Assembly: GCF_000204055.1 (NCBI RefSeq)
Contig: NW_006768798.1
Coordinates: 361,743 to 425,742 of the forward strand
DNA: 64,000 bases
Direction of reading: 5' to 3'
Source of the DNA: Melampsora larici-populina 98AG31
Lineage: Eukaryota; Basidiomycota; Pucciniomycetes; Pucciniales; Melampsoraceae
Within the stretch, counting starts at the first letter, position 1. The number at the start of each line of letters is the position of its first letter. A program made the translations under genes and the position numbers. Of the stretch, positions 23,665-34,255 are shown one piece after another. The notes below the pieces were generated by a model. It saw only the letters and a program-made list of their open reading frames with translations. It was not told the DNA's origin and made no database searches.

Positions 23665-24187
23665 ACCACCATTTAATGTCTTCTTTACAAAAGGTCAATC
23701 AGAAAAATGACTTATCAAACCAACACTGAAGAGTAGCCTGAAAGACAGTTTACTTAAGTGTATTCCATTCAGAAGAATATCTAAAGGACAGCCTTTGGAT
23801 AAGTGACCGGCGGCAGTACCAATCCTGAACCTCAATGACTTATAGAAACTGGCTATAATTTTGCTATCATTATTACTATGAAGACTTTGAAAAACAACTC
23901 TAGCAAACATTTTAAATACATAAGCTTTAGATATACATTTTGTAAGTACACTTCAGCTCATTTCTATCAAGCTACTACTTGTTTGAAGATCTAGGCTAAC
24001 AATGGCTTCCAGTGTTTTTGAGGCTCAACTTGAAAGGTGCAAATTGTCCTCTTCTCTTCTTTATTGGCTACCATATCAACAATGGTTTCAGTCTTAAAAT
24101 ATCTCCACACCCACAAGGTTTTATTCCTGGTGTTGGAGTTGATTTGACTAGTACACTTGGAGTGGTTGGAGCTGCACTGCTGGCAAA

Positions 24188-24349
24188 GATACCTTGGATT
24201 GGAAAATCCAAGGTATCCTCAGATATAGATTCCCTTGGACTGTGTGTCCAAGGAATTAATGTGAAGCTTTCTTTGGCCCCAAAGATTGCCTTGGATCATT
24301 TACTCAGGCATCACATCCAAGGCTATTGCCATCCAAGGATACCTTGGAT
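24188..24349. repeat. Chain of five hairpins sharing CCTTGGA
   Basis: A perfect 13-bp stem with a 4-nt loop (24188-24217), then hairpins at 24229-24256, 24270-24285 (TCTTTGG/CCAAAGA), 24288-24323 (GCCTTGGAT/ATCCAAGGC) and 24331-24349 (ATCCAAGG/CCTTGGAT). Four of the five share a CCTTGGA core while their flanking stem bases differ but stay complementary. Confidence 0.8.
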
Positions 24350-25227
24350 TTTTGTCTTTGTTGATGGTGCTGGTTAAGTGGGAGTGACTTTTCTGGGAGG
24401 ATTTGAGTGATCAGAATCTTCTTCAGATCAAAGTGTTAATGTTCATGAGGTGCTTTCTTTTGAATATGAGAGACATGCTTGTTTGGTTTTGGAGTCGTTG
24501 TCAGAGTTAGGGTTGATGTTGGTGCCTTGCTTGTTTGTAGAGCCCATTGGAATAAACTTGACCATATAAAAGGAAAGGATATGGGGCTTGAATATCAAAA
24601 TATGTTGATTTATGTGCCAGATATGTTGATCTTGTTTTTTTTTTACTTTCCATCTCTCTTGAGGGGGTTGTGTCCGCTTGTCCTTAGGCCGGGTCATCTC
24701 TAGGATCTTAAGGTCTCCTACGCTACCTCGAGCTTAGTCTCCTAGAGCTGTTGGTAGAGTGGGGGGGGCCTCCTAAGGCCAGGATCGCCACCGGGTTCTC
24801 GGTGTGTACCTTTCTTTGGTTACACACCGGATCTGAAACCCGGTATTGACCTGGTCTCGGAGCTGAGTAGGACACTCTAAGCTCCTGAGAGACCGGTCCT
24901 AGCCTACCCAAACTCGGGGGCTCGGGAGAGCCTCTGAGCTCGCTAGGACCCGTTCTCTCCGGGGCGCGCGAGTTTACTCACTTCGCTGAAGGCTCCCTTT
25001 TCCCCGATCTTCCTCTCCTTATACTCTCGTGTTCTTCCTTACCTGACTCACGGGTTTCTAAGCTGTAGGAGGTGTTCCCTCTCTTTAACGGCTGAATTTC
25101 ACTTAAACTTAAAAGAAGTTTTTGAACTGTGTGTGGTTTGTGTTTCCACTGCAGATCTTCTTATACATGAGCATCTACCTGTAGTTATTTAATTAAACTT
25201 AATTCAGATATCTGTATCAACCAAACT

Positions 25228-26334
25228 TTATTTCAACTGGGTCTTCGCCAACCATTCCTCCGTGGTTTGCATGGTTTGCTCATCAAACTTCCGCAAATAT
25301 CTTTCATACGCCTTAGACTTCCACCGACCTCTTCTAATGATCTGCTCCAACGGTACACCTTGGTTCCACAAGAACGAAGCTCCGCCGACTCTAAATGAGT
25401 GGCCGCTCAACCCCGTTATACCCTCTTTGCTCCAAGCTTTATTCATTACTCCCATATATCCTTGCTTCCTCATCGAGATTCGAGTTCCTTCCGCATCTGC
25501 GTACGTGAAGAATGGTTCGTTTATTTTCGATCCTTCCGCAACGTGTTTGTTCATCAGTCTTTCCACTGCACTAACCGGGTCTAAGAGTGAGTTGTGCCTG
25601 GTGAGTTTTATATACTGGATTTCGCCCGGTTTGGCGGTTTTGGCTTCTCTGATTGCTATATACACCGTCTTATTATCATTCTTTATAGTTACATCATCTA
25701 TCAGGATGGTCTTCGATGGTCTCAGCGGGACTAGCTCTCCCAGCCGAGCCATCCCCCAGAAAGCTACCAAAGCTACCGTTACCACCAATTCCATCTCATG
25801 ATCCTCTTGTTCCATCTGCTTTAGCAGCATTGCTAGGTGGTAGACTTGTACTGGATTCTTTGGTGGCTTACTAACCCTCTTCGTATCTAGCAATTTCGCA
25901 GCTTTCAGGCAAGCGTTTAGCAATCGTTGGTCGATCATGGGGAAGGATTTGTTATGAAATAGGTGCCAAGCTCGCATCCCGGCTATGTAGGACTCAATAG
26001 TAGACGGTTTTATCTCTTGGTTCGTTCTTTCCTCTCCTTCCACCTTTGGGGCTGCCCACTGAATGAATGACAACAGGTATTTCTCGGTGAGCGGCAGTAC
26101 CTGGTTTTGAGACGCTCCGATCGATTCGGCGAACTTCATGAGTTTCGATAGTCCAGAGTTGTATTGAAGTAAGGTTTCCGGGGCCCAACTCCCTCCGTAA
26201 AGCATCAAACGTTGGACTGCGTCGTTGGGAGGAGTCAGTACGTGGTTCTCGTTCCTGACAAAGTGTGGGATCCGATTGATCAACTCTCTAGGTGGTTTGG
26301 CGTTTAACTTCTCTCTCCAGGGGGTCTCTAGCAT
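25228..26334 (-). CDS. Tyrosine recombinase of the retrotransposon
   Basis: A 368-residue frame from ATG at 26334. The N-terminal 150 residues form a SAM-like core-binding region (WAPETLLQYNSGLSKLMKF). The catalytic domain holds box-I Arg in GMARLGELVP, box-II H-x-x-R in SGHSFRVGGAS, a GRWKS turn and the nucleophilic Tyr in YERYLRKF. All key residues are present. It would cut and rejoin the circular cDNA with the target. Its start overlaps the stop of the RT frame in the seven bases ATGCTAG, suggesting coupled translation or reinitiation on one transcript. Confidence 0.9.
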   Translation of the reverse strand: MLETPWREKLNAKPPRELINRIPHFVRNENHVLTPPNDAVQRLMLYGGSWAPETLLQYNSGLSKLMKFAESIGASQNQVLPLTEKYLLSFIQWAAPKVEGEERTNQEIKPSTIESYIAGMRAWHLFHNKSFPMIDQRLLNACLKAAKLLDTKRVSKPPKNPVQVYHLAMLLKQMEQEDHEMELVVTVALVAFWGMARLGELVPLRPSKTILIDDVTIKNDNKTVYIAIREAKTAKPGEIQYIKLTRHNSLLDPVSAVERLMNKHVAEGSKINEPFFTYADAEGTRISMRKQGYMGVMNKAWSKEGITGLSGHSFRVGGASFLWNQGVPLEQIIRRGRWKSKAYERYLRKFDEQTMQTTEEWLAKTQLK

Positions 26335-27962
26335 TCTTGCTGCAGCAGTGGTTCGAGATCTGGCGGTAAGGCGATTATCACTTCGTTGTGCCAGAGCACG
26401 TCTGTCGTTATGCCTCTTGATAGGGCGTCTGCAATATTATCCCCCGAGGTTACACGCTTCTGCTGGATGGAGCAGTGTTCCGAGGTCAGGATCTTTTGAA
26501 TACGTTTCCACTCGTTGTTAACTGATTTGTCCTTGGATCGATTATTTCTTATGGCGCCCTCCGTAGTGGTGTTGTCGGTCAGGACGATGAAGCAGCGTCC
26601 TTTCATTGGGTACAGTTTCTTTATCATTAATAGGCCTATCCGGACGGCGACTGTTTCAATCCAGGCTATTTTCCTCGGGGTCTGACACGTCTCGTCCGTC
26701 TCCCATCCTTGTTTCAGCCTGAACTTCACCCAAAGATCTCCGATCCTCACACCTATCCCGTACGCCGGGGACGCGTCGCCAACCCATCGAATGTCTTCAG
26801 GCGCTGGAGATGGGATGATTCGTCTGTGTTCAAAGGTCTTTAAAACATCTAACCCTTCTTCTAAATCCCTACGAACCCCTTCTGTCACTTCTCTTACTGC
26901 TTGGCGTGTCTTCCAGGTTTCTTTCCAAGCGTACAGTTCTCGCATGTAACATTTCATGTGAGGGATAATGTGGAGGATGTGTCCCAACTGTCCTACAAAG
27001 CTATCGATCATTTCTAGGTTCCACTTTTCTCCCGCTAGAAGTGATTCTATCTGCGCTATCCTCATCTGGAGTTTCTCCTCTGGTAACCGAACCATCTTTT
27101 CGACGCCGTTCCATATGAACCCGAGATACTTCTGCTCATCAGCGAAGTCCGCAAACTTTGAGTGGTTTGTACGTACTCCCATTTCTTTGCTGAGATCCAG
27201 GACTGATTGCATGCTGATTCCTGACCCTTTCTCCCTCAATATCAGATTGTCGTCCACCCACCTGAAGATTCGTGGGATGTTTAATTCTCTCTTTACTATC
27301 TCCTTCCATACATCCGCTGCACGGCCGAAGGTTCCACAGCCAGCTACTCCACCAAAACCCACCCGTGTATCTACCCACACTCTGTTGTTGAAATCTAGTA
27401 GGGTAAGAAATCGCCATTGCAATGGATCGGTTGGGATCTGCCAATAGGCTTTTTCCCAATCGAAGATGGCGAATTCCCATCTCCTCCCGTTGCTTCGTAA
27501 GAATACCGCCACTGTCTCAAAATCATCCCAGGTTGTTTTGTAGTCGCTCTTATCGACGAAGGAGTTAACGGACGGGATTTCTGGTTCATTTTTTGGGAAA
27601 GAGAGATTATTGATCATTCTGAAGCTGCCGTTGTTGTTCACGACGCTGCCCATGGGGCTCGACCTGAAGAAACCGAACTGTTGGTGTACCTGTTCGTGGG
27701 TGAAGGGTCCGAAGATCTTTCCCTCTCGTAACTCCCGTGCGAAGGTCTTCTCTATCTTGTCCTGTACCAAGATTGCTGAGTCTTGGTTCGTCGGTGTATA
27801 CCATTTAGGGTATCCGGGTATCCGGTGGGATGGGATTCCTTGGTTGAACCCCTTCTTCAAGCTTTCCAGGACGTCGCTCCAGTCCTTTAGTAAGTCATGC
27901 TTCTCCATAAGTACTTCCCATCGCTCTATATCTAGCTCACATTGTGCCTGTTGTGGCCACAA
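26328..27962 (-). CDS. Reverse transcriptase-RNase H of the retrotransposon
   Basis: Open from just after a TGA at 27963-27965; the first in-frame ATG is at 27908. RT motifs in order: FAIFDWEKAYWQIP (motif A Asp), GVAGCGTFGRAAD (motif B), FRWVDDNL (motif C catalytic Asp pair), KYLGFIW. The RNase H domain follows with Asp in WVGDASPAYG, Glu in WIETVAV, Asp in LTDNTTTEG and GDNIADALSRG. These assign it to the DIRS/Ngaro class when combined with the downstream recombinase. How it is expressed is unclear: no in-phase splice from Gag was found, so internal initiation or an unrecognised exon is possible. Confidence 0.88.
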   Translation of the reverse strand: MWPQQAQCELDIERWEVLMEKHDLLKDWSDVLESLKKGFNQGIPSHRIPGYPKWYTPTNQDSAILVQDKIEKTFARELREGKIFGPFTHEQVHQQFGFFRSSPMGSVVNNNGSFRMINNLSFPKNEPEIPSVNSFVDKSDYKTTWDDFETVAVFLRSNGRRWEFAIFDWEKAYWQIPTDPLQWRFLTLLDFNNRVWVDTRVGFGGVAGCGTFGRAADVWKEIVKRELNIPRIFRWVDDNLILREKGSGISMQSVLDLSKEMGVRTNHSKFADFADEQKYLGFIWNGVEKMVRLPEEKLQMRIAQIESLLAGEKWNLEMIDSFVGQLGHILHIIPHMKCYMRELYAWKETWKTRQAVREVTEGVRRDLEEGLDVLKTFEHRRIIPSPAPEDIRWVGDASPAYGIGVRIGDLWVKFRLKQGWETDETCQTPRKIAWIETVAVRIGLLMIKKLYPMKGRCFIVLTDNTTTEGAIRNNRSKDKSVNNEWKRIQKILTSEHCSIQQKRVTSGDNIADALSRGITTDVLWHNEVIIALPPDLEPLLQQEC

Positions 27963-28314
27963 TCATCTCGGTTCTATAGGTGCGTTGACCACCGTTCTCT
28001 CTACGGGTCTACTGATTTCCTCACTCATGCGTTTTGATTCACTCGGCACTGTGCGGCTAGTTCATCCAGGCAAGGTACAAATGTGGTGGTTAGAGACTCG
28101 TCAGTATCTTGCGCCAACATCATCTCACGATGGCTCTTTTCTCTCTATATGAAATTGACTGCTTGTACGTGTTGTTTTATTTCTCCGTCATATGGCATTT
28201 ATCAACACTGAGAGCAGTTCTGAACGTGGCAGCATGGTACAACGTGTTGTAGTTGGGGACGTAGGGGAAGACAGAAATTTTTGGAGGCGGGGGACGACCC
28301 CTTGCCTTGTCTAC

Positions 28315-30580
28315 TCACTTCTCGGCCACGTTTCCTCCTGCCGCGCTTGAGGTCTTTTCACCTCCCGCCCTAGGGGCCTGATTCTGCCACCTGCTTCCGC
28401 TCGCTATCGCATTCGGGTAGGATGCACCGGGAGGGTTCCCGTAACCTCCGTTACTGCCATTGTCATTGGCACCCCTCCATCTTCCTCGGCCTCCCCGATT
28501 GAAATTGGCCTGGGGTCTTCTGTTTTGGTTCCTGCCTCCTTGGAAAGGTTGGCCTCCCGAGTTTTGCCCGTTTGAGGTACTGGTGCTTGGGTTGTTGTTG
28601 TAGGTGTTGGGGGTTGTCGTGATACCGGTTTCTGCGAGGTGAGACTCGTAATTGTTTGTTGCCCACAGAGTCGAGCGCGCGGACTGACTACCTCTGGCAT
28701 CTTTTCGGTCTTCCTTGACATCCACCTTGGTAGGTTCGTCCCAGGTCCCCTTCCTTCCCTCCCAGTTTGAACCATTGATCGGGTCGATGTTCTTCTTCTT
28801 CCCCGTGAAGGCGTACGGGTTGTCTAAGAAGGCATCATCGCCCCTTTGAGAAGTTATTCTCTCCGCTCTTCTCTCGATTCTGGAGTTTCTGGTTCCAATC
28901 TGTCCGGGAGCATTAAAAAGCAAGAGAAAAAGGGAGGGGGATTGGTGTTATCATGTCAGTCAGTTATGTGCGTTTCTTCCCTTTTATAGGTACTCCGTAC
29001 TAACATCTGCCATGTCTTCACCGACTTTCATCGACATATATGTCTGACGCATCTCTATGTCGTATCGAAACGCAGTCATCCAGCAACCGTCATTCTCCTT
29101 TTGGATTTCGAGGACGTTCTTGAAATGACGTTCCATCGACTCGTGGACTTCGGGGTGGTCGTATTGGATCAAATAGGCCAGGAACATTTCCTTTTGCCTA
29201 TGCCACTGGGCCGCTGGGGTACGCCACTCACTCGGAATTGGGTTTCCGTTGTACGTGATAGCATCGGCGTCTTTGATCTTTGCCCAAGAGGTCTTGTTCG
29301 ACGTGTGACTCATGTCTTGCCTCAGCCAGAGGGGGTCGAATATGGATAGGGGAACATATCGACCCAGCTCTGTCATGATCGTGTCCCAGTATTTGGACAG
29401 TGCCACCACTGAGCCATCTAGCTCTCTTCCTTTTTGAACCTTGATCTGTTTCTTCGCCACTGGTTCGTCTTTCTCAGAGGTTTTCCTCACGGTTGTCGCA
29501 GATTCTGAGACTAGGATCTTCCCACTTGTGAAATTCAACCAGTTCTCTCTCTGCTTCGACAGCCGATCATACTCTGCCCGGTCTTTCCCAAACGCTTCTT
29601 TGATCTCTCGGTCAAGGTTGTTTAGCACCGTGTCTACAGGCGCGGGAGGCTCTACCGCAGGTTCTCGTCTGGCTAGGTCTTGGTCGCCTTCTTCCGAATC
29701 TGTTTTTCAGATCATCAAGCAAAGGGTACAGTAGCGAACTCTAGTCAGCCATTGGCCTTAAGTCATTCCCTTTTTTGGGAGCATTTCCCGCAGGAAGGAG
29801 AAGGATTGGCCTCTATCCCCTAATGGGGATACTTCTCCAATAGGAGGCATTTCCCGCAGGAAGAACAGCATCCCCTTTGGGGGCATTTCCTTTAGGAAGC
29901 TCTCTGCGTACGTTGACACCCTGCCATTCCTTTCTTGTTGATTGGGGCTTACCTGTATCTAGGTCCTGTAGTACTATGCCTCGGACTACCCTCCCATGGT
30001 GAGCATGGTTCTGTTGGACCTCTCTCCGGGCAGCGTCTCCGGTTTGATGGCCTTGTCGTTCCCTCTCGTGATCCGGGTTCCGATGTCGCTCTTGGATCCG
30101 ATCCAGGTCTCCATCTGCGTCTCCCGCCGGATGATTCTCATTCCCCCCTCGATGACCGTTGGCGTTCTTCGGGGTCTGGTTCTCGTCGCCTGTTCCCTGG
30201 CGATTATCCAGTTGCTGGGATATCTGGCTACCGGTCGGGGGTTGCAGCTGGCTTCCTCCAGGGGGACCCATTTCCGTCTGACTCGGATTCTGTTCTGAAA
30301 GTGCGTTTCCTTGAGGTGCCGGAGGGGGTTTAGGTATCTTGATTTTAAGGGTTTTTGCTTTACCTGTATTCGAAGCGTCGCCTCCACTCTGGCCGCTACT
30401 CGTCTGCTTGGTTGCTCCTCTAGTCTGCCTCTTTGAAGTCGTCATTTGAGTCGTCTCTTCTGGTGCCTTCTCTGTGAGTTTTCCCTTGGGATCTGACGTC
30501 TCTCCTTCTGCTTTTCCTCCTTCATCTCTTTGATTTCTGATTTGTTCGTCAATTTTCTGCTGGAATTCTTCACTATCCAT
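28315..30580 (-). CDS. Gag-like protein of the retrotransposon
   Basis: Three exons join in frame: 30580-29953, 29699-29005 and 28899-28315, giving 635 residues. Exon 1 is hydrophilic and Pro/Gln-rich. Exon 2 holds the folded part (LSKYWDTIMTELGRYVPLSI, AYLIQYDHPEVHESMERHF). Exon 3 is Asn/Gly/Arg-rich with RGGRGRWRG, a likely nucleic-acid-binding tail; no CCHC knuckle is seen. Introns are 253 and 105 bp with GTAAGC and GTTAGT donors. The stop TGA lies inside a perfect donor consensus (AAGTGAGT). Position upstream of RT and the basic tail support a Gag role; sequence similarity alone was not recognised. Confidence 0.72.
29700..29952 (-). other. Gag intron with repeated GCATTTCCCGCAGGAAG
   Basis: The first Gag intron carries two copies of GCATTTCCCGCAGGAAG and a third diverged one (GCATTTCCTTTAGGAAG) at about 29780, 29849 and 29884, plus CCCCTAATGGGG and CCCCTTTGGGGG palindromes. 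The exon-1 frame stays open into it until 29813, so unspliced RNA would give a Gag variant about 45 residues longer than exon 1. Confidence 0.55.
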
Positions 30581-31157
30581 CTTGATTCTTTTAAACTTCT
30601 GTGTTGTCGTTGGTTTTTTTTTTTTTTTTAATTGGTCTTAGATAATTGATTATTCAGAGAAATAATAATTCGAGTTCTTCCTAACGGGTGACCTTGGTGT
30701 GGGATATTCGTGAGAATTTGAAAAAGATTTTCTCCGGCTAAGGTTTAGCGGAGATTGGGAAAGGAGGCTGCGAGAGACGGTGGTGAGAAAACAGGGGAAA
30801 GCGCAGAGATTGCAGTGGTAAAATCTCTGCGTTGATTCCCTGTATTCTCCAAGTATTCTTGCCGTCTCTGTCACGGTTTCTGTGACATGTCGAGCCTCCC
30901 TTTCACACCCCCTCTTTCACTCCATGGAAGATACCCGACACGTCGTGCCTTTGGTGTAGGGTTGTCATCAAATACGACTGCAGAGGCACTATCCGGGTAT
31001 CCATATCGTGATGTGTACGGGACTATCCGAGCCGAATGAGAAGTGATCTAGCTATCCGGACCGGTCGATTGGTATTGTGACTTGTTCAAAATCCAAGTTC
31101 CAACCGATCAAACCATAGAACTCAACCAAGTCGATTCTCCTCCACAACTTCATCATC
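30581..31157. other. Retrotransposon 5' flank and CWC2 upstream region
   Basis: Contains a T run at about 30611-30630 and several hairpins (for example CGCAGAGATT/AATCTCTGCG around 30810-30832 and TGTCAC/GTGACA near 30870-30884). The element boundary must fall here but I cannot place it. The CWC2 promoter is in the right-hand part. Confidence 0.4.
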
Positions 31158-32833
31158 ATGAATTCATCAAACAAATCAAAACAATCAAAAAATCAGACCC
31201 AAGATATAGAAAATGAAACTCAAGAATCGGAAAACGTTCAAACAAATTCAATTCCAGAAAATAATCCATTGAGAAAGAAAGTCAAAAGAAGACGTGCACG
31301 TAAACAAGTTTAGTCTTCTTTTTGAAAAACAACCATCTTAATTCGATTATCTTTTGAAAATTGATTCCTTAAGATATAAATTTATGATTGATTCGTTCTT
31401 TTTCTTAGGTGACCTTGGAAGAAGCAGGTTCATTTAAAAAACAACCAGAACAAAGTGGTCAAACGTATAATGTTTGTAAGTTGACCTCTTACATCTTCTC
31501 ATTTCTTATTCAAGAAATCATCTTACCAACAATAATTGATTTCTTTTGAACGAGTTTAGGGTATAATAAATGGGCAGGTGGAGATAAATATGATTCCTAT
31601 AGTCAAAAAGAAAAATCAAAGACGAGATGTAAAATCAGTACAGATGCAGGTTATACAAGAGCAGATGGAGGTAATAATGCTTATTGTTGTTTATATTTCG
31701 CAAGAGGTTGTTGTCCTTATGGGTAAGTTTGGGATCTTTGTTTTTTTATCATCAATTTACAAATCAAATCAAGATTTAAGATCCGAAAGAACTAAGCTTT
31801 TTCTATGATCAACTTTGTATCCCGATCGCTCTTGATGGTCTAGTTGGGAATGTTCATATTTACATAGATTACCACCACCTCAATCTGTTTTACCTGATGC
31901 TTCATTAGACGTCTTTGGTCGTGAAAAACATTCAGATTATCGTGATGATATGGGTGGTGTAGGTTCATTCGGAAGACAGAATCGTACATTATATATCGGT
32001 AGGATGAAAGAAGTTAGAGAACCTGAAGAATTAGTTGAAAAACATTTTCAAGAATGGGGTGAAATTGAAAGAAGTGTGTAAACCATCGAAACCTCCCAAT
32101 TTATCTTATTTTGAATTTTCTTAACATAGGAGTTTTGGTTGATTCATTCAAGTTGATATTTTTTTTCTTCTTGTTTGTCATTAGTTCGAGTACTTCATGG
32201 ACGTGGTGTAGCTTTTGTGACTTATGTATCTGAATTAAGTGCACAATTTGCAAAAGAAGCCATGATGTGTCAAAGTTTAGTAGACGAAGAAGTCTTGAAT
32301 GTCAGGTAAATCATCAATTCTCAAGTCTTCAACCAACTTTTCAGTATATCTTTACTAATGATAAATTTGATTTGGATTTAAATAGATGGGCAACAGAAGA
32401 TCCGAATCCTAGTGCAAAGAGAGGAGAACATTCTAGATTGATTAAATTAGGTGAAGAAGCCATTGCAGGTAAACTGAATCCTGAATTAGTTCAAGCAGTT
32501 AAAGCTTTAGATCAATTAGAAAGTTTAGGACATTCCTCTGATAACGATCACGAAGAATCAAACGATCAACGTCAACCTAAACGAGCCAGAATTGAACCTG
32601 AACCTGAACCTGAACCGGTACCAGAACCAATCACTCATCACCATATTCCAACACCAAATCTGTCTGTTGGTAATTTACCACTCTCTAATAGTTTATTATC
32701 AAGTGAAGCTCTAGAAAGTTTAAAAGCTCTTTCGAAACAAAAATCATTAGTTTCAACTCTTTCTTCTCAAAATCCTTCTTTAACTTCAAAAGGTTTAGTT
32801 GGTTTAGCTGATTATGATAGTGATGAAGATTAA
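31158..32833 (+). CDS. CWC2: Pre-mRNA-splicing factor CWC2
   Basis: Cwc2 links the Prp19 (NineTeen) complex to U6 snRNA in the catalytic spliceosome. Six exons (31158-31307, 31409-31475, 31560-31722, 31844-32073, 32185-32305, 32386-32833) give 392 residues. After a basic N-terminus (KKVKRRRARKQ) comes the Torus-like region (NKWAGGDKYDSY), then the CCCH finger CCLYFARGCCPYGWECSYLH (C-x7-C-x5-C-x3-H), then an RRM with RTLYIGRM and GVAFVTYVS. WATEDPNP follows, as in the family. The C-terminal tail has an EPEPEPEP run and ends LADYDSDED. Every junction keeps frame, which supports the exon model. Confidence 0.95.
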
Positions 32834-34255
32834 ATATATATATATAAACTCATTGAATTTAAAATATTAACCTGACTTCTCTATTTGGGTTACATGTAAG
32901 AGTATTTTGTGATTTTAAAGAGATCTGTGGAATTGATCATCGTGTTTCTTTGAATCATCTTGTCAAATTGATTTTTTTTCTAATCTTGAAACCTGTTTGT
33001 TAAGAAATCTACTTGGTTTATTGGACGCCTTGAACCATTCAATAAAATGGGAAGTAGTGCAAAAAGAAAGTGCGTTCTACATGAAGCTACCAACATGTTC
33101 ATGTCAGGATACCACAGTTTTTTTACAAATCCCTTGTGCTTCAGTCATCACTGGTGAGAGACAGTTGTCCGTTGCTTCTGAAATCCCTGCCACCAGACCT
33201 CTTTTTGTTGGCTGGAAAATGCCACTGTTAAGATAACTCTGGTCTTATGTTTGTCTGGATATATGCTAAGTGACGACGAAATTAAGTCATCCCTTCTATT
33301 CAAAACTAGAAGAACATACCTTTGAGTAGTCTTCTTGGAAATGGATAGCTTATCCAGGATTTCAAGGTCATTCAGTTTCCCCACGTCACCAACAAATATT
33401 TCTTTTTGAATGTGTTTGTGTTCCATGTTACCCATACAAAAGCCTTGGTTTACCTCGACTGATCAAATGAACGCTTAAATCAGATGATCAGAAAGTCCAA
33501 CCATACTTTATAATAATCATCCTCTCTGGAGTCTGTGTCAAGTGATCTCACATTCAAGTCATACGACCTACTGACCAGTTTCAACACTCTCACTTGATGT
33601 TTCATTCCTTCAGATTCGAGATCATTGGAGCAACGTTCATAAAAATGACCATCTATCCATGAGATGTTACTTTATTCCATTCGATGATAAAGAATGGCTG
33701 TTGTACAAGTTCAGAATCCTATAAAAGATTAGAATGTCTCACTTTACATTTCCTCCTCTGCTCTGATGAATTCTTGTTTTTTTGGCTAATTAAGCTTAAT
33801 CTAACAATTTTATTTCTCAAAACGTTCTTCAAGACAACACTCTTGCGAAGATACCCTTCACACCAAACCCAAAGTACAAAAACAAACATGAACTGATGAT
33901 CAATCCGAATCCCGTATCTTGTCTATTCCAAATTCCAATCAGATTCCGAATTCCCAATGAAATGATATACTTTAATAAATCATGAAAATATAATAAGCTA
34001 ATCAAGCATAACAAGTTTAAGAAGAATTTTCATTTCCTCACGTGTTGAGTTTCTTTCCTAAAACTATATAACCACCAACTTTTTAGATCAGCTTGTATAA
34101 CTTCCTTTAAACTTCTTCAAAACGTTTTATACATCTTGTTGAATGATTCCTCGAATTATAGCTCAAAGATCAATTTGTAAGGGTTTTTTCTTTATCTTTT
34201 GAATCAAGTTCCATAAAGATTCATGATATTACGTATTTCTCTAGTTTTAAATACA
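32834..34255. other. Intergenic, no gene seen
   Basis: Between CWC2 and the small secreted protein. A TA run follows the CWC2 stop. Minus frame 33435-33148 has no recognisable domain. A probable 5'UTR exon of the next gene ends near 34176 (donor GTAAGG) with acceptor at about 34244. Confidence 0.5.

Larger units (their letters stand above)
22023..25227. other. Degraded mobile-element interval
   Basis: No host gene is seen. The interval holds two hairpin chains and a tyrosine recombinase remnant (listed separately). From about 24.66 to 25.2 kb it holds GC-rich sequence with many short CTC/GAG inverted repeats, probably the 3' terminal region of the retrotransposon at 25.2-30.6 kb. Confidence 0.55.
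25228..30580 (-). mobile_element. Tyrosine-recombinase retrotransposon (DIRS/Ngaro type)
   Basis: Coding core of an element in the order Gag, RT-RNase H, tyrosine recombinase, all on the minus strand. Such elements integrate a circular DNA intermediate with a recombinase instead of a DDE integrase. No adenine methyltransferase domain is visible, which favours Ngaro-like over DIRS1-like. The termini probably reach about 24.7 and 31.0 kb, but I could not identify the split or inverted repeats that would define them. The RT and recombinase frames are open and their catalytic residues are present, so the copy looks recent. Confidence 0.85.

Noticed and set aside
24012..24377. Plus-strand frame of 121 codons
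   Set aside because: It runs straight through the hairpin chain; the apparent IPWIG/IPWIF repeats come from the CCTTGGA motif, not from a protein.
26968..27447. Plus-strand 159-codon frame
   Set aside because: Antisense shadow of the RT gene, which has full motifs on the minus strand.
29935..30333. Plus-strand 132-codon frame
   Set aside because: Antisense of Gag exon 1; low-complexity composition keeps several frames open.
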